This document shows positions 11,101-23,200 of a stretch of DNA of 64,000 nucleotides, in pieces. The stretch spans positions 1,225,001 through 1,289,000 of the forward strand of contig OX359266.1 of the NCBI GenBank assembly GCA_947179155.2, read 5' to 3'. The notes below the pieces were generated by a model. It saw nothing but the letters and a program-made list of their open reading frames with translations. It was not told the DNA's origin and did no database searches. The translations under genes and the position numbers were made by a program. Each line of letters starts with the position of its first letter. Position 1 is the stretch's first letter. The stretch comes from Hedera helix. Taxonomy: Eukaryota; Streptophyta; Magnoliopsida; Apiales; Araliaceae.

Positions 11101-12778
11101 TTTTGTTCAAATCAGTGACATGAGCTAAAAAGGCTTGACATCCGTTTTTCAATAAACGAATGGCTTTATGGCTAGAAATAACAGTTATAGATTTCAATGG
11201 TTTAGTTGCTTGAATTTGCATGACAGGTTGATTAGGAATATGAAAACTAATAATCTTATGAAAACAATCAATTTTAGCATGATGGGTAGTCAACCAATCA
11301 ATTCCTAAAATCACATCAAATTCATGCATCTCCAAAGAAATAAGGTCAACAGGTAATGTGAGGTTGTTGATTTGAACTAGGCAAGATTTATAGACAGTAG
11401 ATGTAATGGTCATTTCTCCTAATGGGGTTTCAACTGATAAGTCAAAGTCCAAATTTTCAGGAGTTAAGTTTAAACGCTGAGCACATGCAGGTGAGATAAA
11501 AGAATGGGTAGAGCCAGTATCTAACAAAGCGTAGACTTCACGAGAATTTATGAATAGCTTACCGGTTATCACCTCGTTCGAGTTTCGCGCCATTTGGGAT
11601 GTCACAACAAAAGCTCTCCCTTGAACTACAGATTTTCCCTTATCCGCGCTAGCTTTTGGTATCATCATTGCAGCTGGACTTGATTTTGTGGCAGGACAGA
11701 ACCGCGCAAGATGACCCTCTTTCCCACAACTGTAGCACTTTTTGGACTGCAGTGTACAGTTTGGGCTGATGTGACCTTCCTGACCACACCTATAGCATCT
11801 CACTGGTGGTCGATCTTCTCCCCTTGAAACTGGGGTCGGTGCTGGTGTTGGTACTGGTGCTGGTGCCCTTCCATAATTATTATGGAATCTCTTTCTTTTG
11901 AAATTGTTCCCACTAGATTCTCCTCTTCTGTTATTTGGTATGGAATTACCACCGAAGTTTTGGTTACCTCCTCGATGGTTCTCGTTCCTGTGGTTGTTGT
12001 CACTCCTTTCTCTATGCTGATCATTAACTCTTGGCTGCAATGTTTCATCTGTTTGCTCCACCCTTTGAGCCCTATCTACAACATCTGAATACAAACTAAA
12101 TTTATGAGAGCTAAGTTGTTGACGAATTTTGAATCTCAAACCTCTTAGGAACATCCGACTCATTCGTGCTTCGTCATCCACAAGATGGGTGGCAAAGCGA
12201 GATAACTCGGCAAACTTGGCTTCATATTGGGAGACTGTCATGTTTCCCTGCTCCAGCTTAATGAATTCCACCTCTTTCATATGGCGGATGCTTTCTGGGA
12301 AATACTTCTCGTTAAACAGTTCTTCGAATTCTGTCCAAGACATTTCGAGTGCTGAAGGTTGGATACGTTTTACCGCTTCCCACCAATGGTCCGCCTCACC
12401 TCGTAACATAAAAGTGGCAAATGACACCTTCTGATCATCAGCGCATTGTAAGACATCAAGTATTTTTGTCGTCTGCTTTAGCCATGCCTCCGCTTCGAGT
12501 GGGTCAGGCTTCCCGTGGAATTCAGGTGGTCCTAATTCTTTAAATTGTTTAACAGTGACCATCCTCAAATTGCCAGCGTTTCTACCGTTATTATTGACTG
12601 GATTTCCTCTTCCTTGATTCTGTATGAACTGCATGAAATTCCTAAAGAATCCATCGTTCATCATGTTATCAGGAACATTATTTCCTGAGTTGGCAGGAGG
12701 ATTGTTTGGGGCCTCTTGATTCTCGGCTACATTTGCTTCAGGCATTCCATAGTTAACCTCTTGATTTTCAGATGCCAT
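8133..12778 (-). pseudogene. Gypsy gag-pol polyprotein, interrupted by one frameshift
   Basis: The frame starts at 12778 (MASENQEV) and runs 1293 codons. Approximate residues: gag capsid 75-240; two CCHC knuckles (CYRCGQEGHISPNC at 328, CYSCGKEGHLARFC at 348); aspartic protease with LLDTGSTHSFIS near 418; RT about 605-800 with FIDDILIY at 754; RNase H from about 897 (YSDASGKGLG, later TDHKSLKY); integrase HHCC zinc region 1117-1157 and two catalytic Asp (MDF, SDRDPRF). Near position 8988 the frame is lost by a single-base change. Integrase resumes in the next frame (YHPQTDGQSERT with the catalytic Glu, then GPFEILDR and a chromodomain-like tail ending SEYPYLF) and stops at 8133, overlapping the LTR edge. 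All other signature residues look intact. Confidence 0.93.
8138..8150 (-). other. Polypurine tract of the chromovirus
   Basis: On the minus strand a purine run, AAGGAGGGGAGGT, abuts the LTR start TGTAAGACCCCG. It primes plus-strand DNA synthesis in LTR elements and fixes the 3' LTR border. Confidence 0.85.
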
Positions 12779-12964
12779 ACTAAACTGTGGTCACAAAATA
12801 AATGTTAGTTCAAATAAACTGACTCATCACTTCATGTTCCTACATTCAAATCGACTCATTAGATAATAAAATCTATTTTAGGTAGGACACACTAGTGACT
12901 GATTCTATTCGTCTCTCCCCTCCTAGTTCTAACCCCAGATCTCCATTAAAGATCATATCCCTAA

Positions 12965-12976
12965 GCTCTGATGCCA
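12965..12976 (-). other. Primer-binding site of the chromovirus
   Basis: On the minus strand TGGCATCAGAGC follows the LTR end by two bases. It differs by one base from the usual initiator-Met-tRNA complement TGGTATCAGAGC. Confidence 0.85.
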
Positions 12977-12978
12977 AC

Positions 12979-15830
12979 TGTGACGCCCCCAAATCTGGGC
13001 CCACACAGCCCAAACTTGAGTCGTCAAAAGACTACAACAAAATTATTACAACAAAGCACAACGTACAACAATACAGTGTATAATAATACACAACTAAGTC
13101 TTCACTATTATTGCCACACTATTTTACAAAACGTGAAGACTATGATAACTATTCCTCGGACCCTCACTCCATTCCCCGGCTAGACCCTGTTATGTTTTCA
13201 TCTCCTGTTGAAAAACAATGGAACAAAAGAAAGGGTGAGCTCAAATAGCCCAGTAAAGAATATCACGACTAAGATAATGACGAATAAATTATCATTAGTC
13301 TTCAACAGCTGAGTTCTTGATAGAATACAATAGACTACAAGGTTTATATCAAAAACTGCAGTTAAATTCTTAAACAACGTTCAGATCAATAATAGCAGCG
13401 GAATGAGTAATCTATTAGAAGAATAATGCAGACTATAATGTCCACTCGGTTCTCTTTTTAGGAAAAACATCATCAACTTTTATCATCTGAAATATCATTA
13501 GTCAAGATAATACAAATTCACAGTTCCTGATCATAATCATGCAGATCAACAGTTCATCTTTGCACTACGGGCCAAAGACATTCAATATAACACCAACGGT
13601 CATGATTATACCAGATTCAGCCTTTGGTCATAATCATACCAAACAACAGTTCATCTTTGCACTACGGGCCAAAGAGAACATTCACCACGTGCCATAAAAG
13701 ACACCGAACAGATGTATCGCCTTTAACCTATTATATCGCCTTTAACCTATCATCTGTTCAACAAATATATCACATCTGTGCCCCCGGCCACAGATATTCA
13801 CAACAGCTTGATTTTTGGATGATTAGAATGATATAAATGATGAACAGAAGAAATAGGATAACAATAAGTATCGGAAGTTTACTTTGTACAGATTCAAATA
13901 ATGTCCAAATTGTCAACATGATGTGGAGTGAAATTCAAGATCCACAGTTCAGAATAACGGTTACAATTCAATAGAAAGGTTCACGTAAATAGGAAGGTTC
14001 AGTTGAAATAATGAAGTTCAACTATTATGGAACATATAATATTTTCAGGAATTATAGAAGCAATAGTTCCATAATAAATTTCGATTTAGGAGTATGAAAG
14101 AAAATAATATCCCTTACCGTAGCAGGTTTGATTAACAAAAGGTGAAAGAAATTAATACAAGGGTTATTCACCAACAGGCGGCAATCCGCTCCGTAAGGTT
14201 ATTCCCACAATTTAATAGAATTTGAGTACAAAGAGTTATTCACCAAACAGGCGACAATCCGCTCCGTAAGGTTATTCTCAGAGATTAATAATGAATGAAT
14301 ACGAAAGGTTATTCACCAACAGGCGGCAATCCGCTCCGTAAGGTTATTCCCACAATTTAATACATGGAAATAAAAGGCACGTCTTATGAGTAAGGAAGAA
14401 ACAATATTATTATCGAGAATCAAATAATGATAATCCCTTACCATAGTATGTTTGAATAATGGAAGATGAAAAAGATGGTATCCCTTACCGTAACACGTGA
14501 CTGGATATTGATTTAAATGAGGTTGATTAACTTGAACAGTACACGTATACTTATAGATCTTCATAAATACTCAAGATGACTTAAGCACACTTAGAGAGAA
14601 CTTTCACAAGAAGTATTTAGAGAGAGAAAGAAAGAACAAGTAAGGAAGTTTATGAAAAATCCTTAAGTTAAGGCTTCTATTTATAGCCAAAAATCTTATC
14701 ATTCATTTAATCTAAACCATTCATTTAAAGATCACCTTTTAATCTACACCATCCATTTCAAATATTATATTATCTTTAATCTACACCATTCATTTCATAT
14801 CACCTAATAATCACCTAACTTTATATTATAAACAAATCAATTTAATTATTCAACAATAATTCACACTTTAATCTACACCATTCATTTCATATCACCTAAT
14901 AATCACCTAACTTTATATTATAAACAAATCAATTCAATTATTCAACAATAATTCACACTTTAATCTACACCATTCATTTCATATCACCTAATAATCACCT
15001 AACTTTATATTATAAACAAATAACTTTATCAATTCAATTATTATGACTAATTGTTATAAATACAGTATAGTTAGCTCTTAGATATCAAGTCAATAAATTA
15101 ATGAAATACAACTGTTTAAATAACATCATAATAGAGATAACAATAATGTAAAATAAAGCATACGTTACTGTGTAATGACAATTATTGATTCAATAATGTG
15201 AATTACTGTGCATATGTTACTGTGACAATTATTAGGTTCAATAATTTTAAAAACAGTGCAACAACAATTATTGACTCAATGATATAAAATACAGTGTAAT
15301 GACAATTATTAAATCAATAATGCAAAATACTGTGTAACAACAATTATTGAATTGATAATATAAAATATTATGCAGTGACAATTATCGATGAAATGATGCG
15401 TAACAGTTACGGTGTCAATTATCAGACCAATAATACGAGACACTATGCAATACCGTGTGTTACTGTAGAGTACCGTGTGCTACAGAAAATACCATAAACT
15501 ACCGTATGCTACTATTCTTTTATCACCGGTATTTTAACAGTTCTGTTGACTATTTTTATTTAAAAAGGTTACTTCTGTCGTTTTCTATATCCGACAAATA
15601 TTCCGTTGTGGGGTCCACCAATAATTTATTATTTCGGCGCCGTCGTACGGCACGAATATTCCCCGACCAAACGAATATTCCCCGACAAAGCGAATATTGT
15701 CCGACAAAATAAAATTTGCACATAACATCCTTAACTTTTAATTTTGTTAATTTAACCACTTACTGTTTCAAAAAAATATATATATGAAGAAAAATTAAAT
15801 TTTGTATTTCATAAAATTCGGGGTCTTACA
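12979..15830 (-). repeat. 5' LTR of the chromovirus (complete, 2852 bp)
   Basis: The LTR runs on the plus strand from TGTGACGCCCCC to GGGGTCTTACA with TG/CA ends. It contains a CTATAAATAG box at 14677-14686, the 92-bp array at 14774-15020 and about one and a half units of the 145-bp repeat from 14163. Flanking DNA after 15830 (TGTAATCTTCC) is unrelated. This end lies about 1.45 kb upstream of the YAK1 start codon, and its promoter points away from YAK1. Confidence 0.92.
14677..14686 (-). promoter_or_regulatory. TATA box of the 5' LTR
   Basis: CTATAAATAG on the minus strand at the same place as in the 3' LTR. This copy would drive transcription of the whole element toward gag-pol. Confidence 0.65.
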
Positions 15831-17279
15831 TGTAATCTTCCACAAACAACCCAAGTTAGGAAAATTGGGCGATGATCGGAGACTGGAGTAATACAGTAAT
15901 AGACTTTAAAATTAAATTACAAAACCCATCAACCCAATTTTGAAATGATGGACCTTAAAATGATGGATGTAAGCTGTTTGGGCTAAACGACCTAGGCCCA
16001 CTCGGTCTACAAAAAATCCACTATACACTATTTCACCAACTCATTATGTTAAGTTGAATTTTGATTTCAAATTAATATGAGATAAAAGTTAATACTCTAA
16101 TGATAAGGTTTCTTATTTTTAAAATTAAATTATAATAATATAAGTTTTTAATATCTTATATTTTTCAATATATACCGATAAGTTAGACATTATTATAAAA
16201 TCGTTTATTATATAATTAAAAACAAAATATATGTATAATATAAATAACATCATTTTTAAGTATTTGACATAATGCTTAAATATTAGCTCAAATTATTTAA
16301 GTAACATCGTTTTTAAGTATTGTGAAAATTAGTTCATATAAACTCTTACATATTTTCTTATAAGTTAAAGTTAAGAATATATTTTTTGAATTTGTTTCAA
16401 AATTATTTATATAATTATATTTTAAGAGCAGAAAGTGGGGCGATAATTTTAAATTGTCATTATTTTTTTACTCTCGTATCTAGTAGCACACCTTTATTAC
16501 TAATAGTAATAATTTTAAAGGTATATATAAAATTATACTTGAAGATACATTATAAATATATATTTAATTTTAAATAGAAAGTAGTATATCATACTATCAT
16601 GTATGTAGTCCATATATTATGCCGTTTTCCAATTTGCCGTTTATTTAAAGTGGTTTGACTATATTCAGTTTTAAATGATACTTTAAATTCTATGTATTTA
16701 TCGATAGTATTTCATGATAAGAAAATAATTATAAAATAATATAATAAATTATAATTTATTATTATCACTAATTTTTTTTATTTTATATATATATATAAAA
16801 TAAATTATTAATTAATTATATTTTACCACATTATTTTATAAATTAACTTTTATAAAATTCTTTTATCACCCCCAATTTGGAGCTACGACCGATGGTGGCC
16901 TCTCCAAATTACAGTCCATGCTCTATCCCTCCGGCAATTTCATACCCATTGAATATCGTTAAATTGTTATTTACCCTCTTTCTTGCCGTTTATTTTAGTC
17001 TCAATTACGATTCTGATCGGTGGCCCTCTTTAAAATTAATTTATATTTTTTTGTTCAGTCAGTGATTATTGGATTTTGTCATCCAAGAATGGAGATGGTC
17101 TTATTGTGCCTTTTGAGGATTTGATGAATGAGAATGGGATTGCAATCTTCTGGTGAATTCAATGAATTTACTGGAAGGCTAATAATGCATCCGATGATGT
17201 AGTGGCAATCCAATCGATGAGTCCGTGATAGCTTTATATAGACATATATATTGTGATTTATATATTTTTGAAAAAGGTC
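15831..17279 (+). other. YAK1 upstream region and leader
   Basis: No other gene is seen. 16040-16860 is very AT-rich. 16870-17279 is less so and contains several out-of-frame ATGs, for example an 11-codon frame at 17089. Which part is transcribed, and whether a leader intron exists, cannot be decided from sequence. The first ATG in frame with the YAK1 protein is at 17280. Confidence 0.4.
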
Positions 17280-20200
17280 ATGGATGAAGTCAGTAGTAGT
17301 AAGGAACTGGAGGCTAAACCCTTGGAATTGGCGGTGGATGAGAGCTTATCATCGTCATCTAGTTTGGTGCCATGGCGTCCACGCCAGATTGTGTTCAATC
17401 CTTATGCGCCTGTTATTCCGAAGTCCCAATCTTTGCGCGTTGTTGTAAGAAGACCGGTAAGAGATTTTTTTCGCCATTAATTTATCAGCCCTTATTTTGT
17501 TCATTTTTTTTTTGCTCAGTGTCTGTGCTAGTAAAGTTTATTGGCGTTGCTTCTAATTTATAAATGAGATGATGTGAATGACATTTCTTACTTGTTTTAG
17601 AAAATTACTATTAGTTGATAATGTCCACCCAAGGGAAGAAATAAGTGCAAACTACATAAATCACTCATTCCACTAAGCTGAGGTTTTTTTTAGGTCGACA
17701 TTGTATCTCCTTGCCATCTATATTCTTAATTTCCTTATTATCTGAAGAAAAAAACATTAACTAGCAATATGTTAGCAGTATTTAGTTTTAAAATAAAATT
17801 TATTGCTTAATTACTCAGTAATCAATATTCATGTCCACCAAATACCATATCCTAAAATGATAAATGACACAGTTTACTCCGTACAAGAACAAGAACTAGT
17901 AGGCCTTGAGACAAAATGAAGATCAACCTTGAATCATATGAATTCTAATACTGACTGTGTCTTGATTAAGTTCACATGCTGAAAATTTAACTAAGGACCT
18001 GTTAATTGACTTGGAAAACTGCGAGGAATTAGTTGGCTGGATTCGACTATTTTTCGGCCACATGGATTTCTAGTTGCATTACCTTTTTGTCCATTGAAAC
18101 CACGATGAAAGAAAAAGTCCAATTGTGAGCTCTTTGTTTGTGAAAGTGTGAAACAAATAAGGTCTTTGGCTTCACCCGCAAGGGTTAGATTGCATAAAGA
18201 TTTTCAAACCTCAGATAGTTCCAACTCTTGAAATAAACATAAACCTATTGGTGGTAGTTTTTCACCTCTACACAGAGTAAGATTGCATGTGCATAAAAAT
18301 GTGTACTTTGACTAATTCAAAACTATTTGAGTCCAAACATAGGTCCCATGACACGATTAATTTTAACTGGAGTGTACAAACAAGAGAGAACCCAGCAATA
18401 TAGTAAACTTGTAGTAAACATTGGCTTACTAACCTCGTGTATATATATTGCCTACTGAGATTGAGAAAATAGGTCTTTGTGTTCATACAAACACCAGGTT
18501 CCAAATGCAGTTCACATGATATTTGAGTTCTTATTCCTGTTAGACTCGACGATAATTTCTTATTTTATTAATATTGACATTGCGACCTTTTCCTTTTGAT
18601 GAATAAGCAATTGTATTAGAGAGGGAGTGTAACACCCTGAACCCGCTACAGGCCCGAAGTGCCACACGCCGCAAGCCCAAAGCTCGTAAGGCAACAATAT
18701 TAATAACGCAGTCCAAACACAAACAAAATAATGAAACCAACCTAAAGCCCAACAATTTTTCATCATCAAAATATTACATTCGAGTTCAATAACTAAAAAC
18801 CGAAAGCATAAATTTGGAGACATAACTTCCTTATACAAAAGTCTTATCAAATTGAAAATACTAATAAATGTCATAACTAAAAGAACTTCAGCTCTTCACA
18901 AAAGTATCAACAATGCTCGGCTCTAAACAATGTATCCTGTAAAAATTAATGTAAGGGTGAGTGGTAAAGCTTAACAAGTGATAATCTTTATTATTTAGGT
19001 GGATCAAATATAGTTTGCAAAATACTTTTTCGAAATAACTTTTTGTTTAATAACAGTAGTAAACATACTTGTTGAAAATAATATTTTCTTGTTCAATAAT
19101 AATAGTCGATATATATATTCAAAACCAAAATCAATAATCATAAAACAGAATTCGAAAACGATTTCAATATGTTCAATATATTCGTTATATCTTTTAATCC
19201 ACAGCCCTTGCGACTAAAGTTACAGCTGCCCTGTAACACGGCCCTTATGTTCGATAATATCAATGATACGCCCTCTACTAAGGTATCTTATCATGCACGC
19301 GTCCCGAAGAGCGCCTCTTGAAGGGTATCTGAAGGTATACGCCTTAGTAGGTCCTAAATTATTCCGGAACTAGCGTAAATACTAACAGATTCTATACATA
19401 GTTGGTCTGAGATTTCTAAAGATAATTTCTCAATATTTTTGATATTCAAAACTATATTTATTTCACAGTTCAAAATTTCATTTTCTAAATCAAAATTCTA
19501 TTTTGATACTTGATTCGAGTTTTTAACAAAATACAAGTGTAACATTTTCATTCAAATGGAAGCCTTAAATAAAGTATAACAATTTTTGAAACAATACATT
19601 TAGGCATCCGAATAATTACTAAATCATACATAATTATAAACGATAATTTCAAAATACTAAATAGTTCGGAAAGTTACTTACCTCGATATTGCTGAACATA
19701 AAATTAATAGTCGAACGATTCCTAAATATAAATTTAGAACAAATAAATGTCATTAGGACAAATTCTATTATTTAACAGCTTTCTTATTTTTTTCTTCAAA
19801 ATAACTATAAGTATATTTACAAAAATATTCTTTCAATATTTAATCATTTTTCAAAAAATATTACTATTATGCCAAAATAATAATCTAAATAGCAATAATA
19901 ATTAAAGCCAATAATGTTAATCTAAAGCTATTAACTAATAATCTAAATACAAAACAATAATTAAAACCAATAATACTAATCCAAAACTAGTAACTAATAA
20001 TCTAAATACAAAACAATAATTAAAACTACAAAAATAATAACAATGTAAAAATACTAATTACTAACAAAATATAATAAAATATCAACTAACAAACTAAATA
20101 CAATATTTAAAATAAAAATGACAATACAGAAAAATTATATAAGAAACGTACCCGAAAATTACGAGTTCCGCAGATTGCCTACGTCTCCGATGACAAAAAT

Positions 20201-23200
20201 TTAACTAAGGAGGTCTTTTTATAAAAAGTTCTCACACAACAAGGTCCTTACTCAAAATTGAAGGCCCTTAAGTTGATAAAGTAAAGCAAGAAGGGTAGTA
20301 TTCTATATATAGCCTAAGGGAGGAGTTGGGTTTTGCTAAAAGGGCGATGTGGGACTAAGGATATATTAGCAACCAACGTGGAAAGGACAAAACTTGGGTC
20401 ATTACAGGGATAGTACTAGAAGAGGACACAAGGGCCTTTACTTGAGATAAAGAAAAAGATATGAAGTCCTCAACAAGGGTCTGCCCATCAATCCCTATGA
20501 ATTAGATATGGAAACCTCGAGAAGTGCCCCTAGAGCAGAAGACTGAAGAGAGGCTAAAAAGACCACTCTCTCCTAGGTTTGGTAATTTTACCCAAATTCA
20601 ATGGGACCCGATTGAACTTGACCCCAATGTGATCCAATTATTTAGACCTTATAGGGTTTGGGTAGGGTATGTGATAAAATCAACACCGGCCCGACCAAAT
20701 TACTATTTTGTACATATTCTCAAAATAAATGTTTATATGTTGTTTATCTACATTTAATTGAGGGTTTCTTCACTAATTTCTCCATAGCCACCTCAGTCTC
20801 CTACTCTTGATTCCACTTTCTTTTTCCTATTCAGAGTTCCTTGAGACAGCAACAACAGTAAGGTGGCGTCTTATAGATCAAATATCTCTTGTTATTCCTA
20901 ATTTCTCTCCCTTTCTACATGTGCAACTCTATTCGTTCTACAAATTCATTGCTTGCTGCCATTCAAATTTGTCTCGCCATTAACAGTTTTTCTGCAGATC
21001 TTCTCTTAGTAATTCCCATGCTTGAAATTCTTTTCTCACCTGTTTTATTCATACTCATATACCCTCAAATTTATTTGTTTTGTGGCACTTGGATTTTTTG
21101 TGGCTTCATATGCATTCCATGATGTTTGGGCCCTTTGGAGGAGGGGTTCTATCAGGGGTTGTTGGGGTTCTACTAATCTGGGTGAGGCAGGGTTGGGGGC
21201 AAGGCTTTCATAGGCAGGGCGGGGATGGGGAGGGCCCCCCCCCAACCAAACCTGCCAAGTTGCCATGCCTACTCTCTTCTTCAAAAGGTCAAGATCCAAA
21301 GATTTTTCCCAAGATATCTACCACTTCTCTCATAAAAAAACAAATATGAAGAGTATAATCATATTATAATGCCATTGATCAGTTTTTAAGTGATCTTTAA
21401 TCAAATCACCTGTTTGCCATCAACCTAAACCTAAATGTAGATTGTGCCTCATGTTATGGATATTGGTATATCTAGTAAATTGATGTGTGCATTATCATGT
21501 AAATGCAATAAATCAGATTCTTGCAAATCCAACTAGGACAACTAAATATGTCTTCTTATTTGTCTGTCCCATGGAAGGACTACCATATATGATTTAATAG
21601 TTTTCTGTCGTGAAGTAATTTGGCATATGAAATATCATGTTTTACAGTGTATGGTTCTTACAGATCCTATGCAGAACTTCTTGTTGTCCCACACTCCCAC
21701 CAGCCACGGGAGGACAACTATTCAAGATTGTTATTTATGTTTTCTGTGCAATATAGATACTATCTGATGGACAGATGAAGATTACTTTGTGGATCAGTAG
21801 TCAGTACTATTTGATTGAATCGAAATTATGATTCTATTTGTAGGAAGGTATATTAGTTGTAATGTAACATCTTCCCTTGCCTCCGGCATATGAAAATCAA
21901 GTGTTCCAGTTAGAAGTCATATTATCTATTTGATTGGAAACTTAGCTTGTTGGACCTATTATATTGGGATTATTATATACAGTATATATATGTTTTAAAT
22001 TGAACCCTATTTTGACATACAGCTTTCCATTTCGCAGTTGGTGACAAGACTAACCAAGGATATTTTGGAAACATACCAAACATGCAACTCACAATTCAAG
22101 TATTCAGAAGAATTGAATCCAAAGAGGTTTTTGACAAGCCCATCTATTGGAGTACTCAATGATGGCCATGATAACACAAACTCAGACCTCATTCTGTCTG
22201 TGAACTTAGCGTTGGTTAATTTAGAATCGCAGCAAAGGTTCGAGATGTTTACTTGACTGCTTTCTAGTTGTTTTGTCTGCCTCGTTTTGGAGTTCTATAA
22301 TCTTTGTGATATATTTTCTCTTTAAGATAGAAGGAGAATTTTATTATAAAGAAGGGAAGTGGAATAAAGAAGTACAAAGTAATACAAACAATTTCCTTCA
22401 GAGTTCCATGCCCTTTGGGAGAGGTAATTGGGATTTGGGGCAAGTTTGAGTTACATTGGAATGGTTGGGATGTTTTGGATCAGGTGTCACACATTGTGCC
22501 ATTGGAAGTTAATTTAAGTCCATTATTCTTTTATTCCTTTGTGAACTAAAAGAGTGGGGATTGACACTCACATTTCATTTTTGAGAGGATCTTTGGATTT
22601 CCCCTTTACACTGCTTGCCTAATTTTTTCAAATCCTTTCTCCTTACATGGTGACTTTAGTTCTTGTTTTTTACTTGTCGAGAGTTCTTTTCCCTCTAGGG
22701 ATTTCCACTTTTATAGCAACCTAAATGATAGGTAGAGTGGTGAGTTGCCTTTGCTACTCCATTTGTCTAACTCTTATTAGTTTTTGGTCTCATGAATCGC
22801 ATTCTTGGTCTTTGGGGCCCTTAGGAGTTTTTTTTGAATTCTTTTCCTTTTTTGTGTGTTCTCAAGGTAATCACACCATTCTGTTCACAAATTTCATTAG
22901 GAAATGTACGGATCATTCCAAAGTCAATTTTTTTTTTCACTTGGTCTTTTATGCTCAACAAGATCAACACCAATGATATGTTGCAGTTGTGGAGGCCTTA
23001 CACGACTTTTCTCCCTTGTATTTGTGTTATATGTGCAAAAAGCTAGGGAATTTCATGCTCATGTTTTCCTACCTGTTAATTCATTTGGTTTACTCAAGAA
23101 TCAAACTTATGTGACTTTGAGTCTAGCTTTAGTTGCTTTATGAAAATAACAGTTAGACTTTTTCTTTTCATAATTTAAACCATTAGTGATAAAAATAAAT

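Larger units (their letters stand above)
5831..15830 (-). mobile_element. Ty3/Gypsy chromovirus (Tekay/Del-like), young but defective
   Basis: About 10 kb, on the minus strand: 5' LTR 12979-15830, primer site 12965-12976, gag-pol 12778-8133, polypurine tract 8150-8138, 3' LTR 8137-5831. The pol order is protease, RT, RNase H, integrase, then a GPF motif and a chromodomain-like tail, which places it among chromoviruses; long LTRs suggest Tekay/Del, but that lineage call is inference. Over the shared 2.16 kb I noted only about seven base differences between the LTRs, so insertion is recent. Defects are a one-base frameshift in integrase and loss of the distal part of the 3' LTR. No target duplication can be checked because one end is missing. 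Confidence 0.9.

Noticed and set aside
20524..20757. 77-codon frame in YAK1 intron 1
   Set aside because: Intronic, low complexity toward its end, and no domain or splice signals to connect it with the gene.
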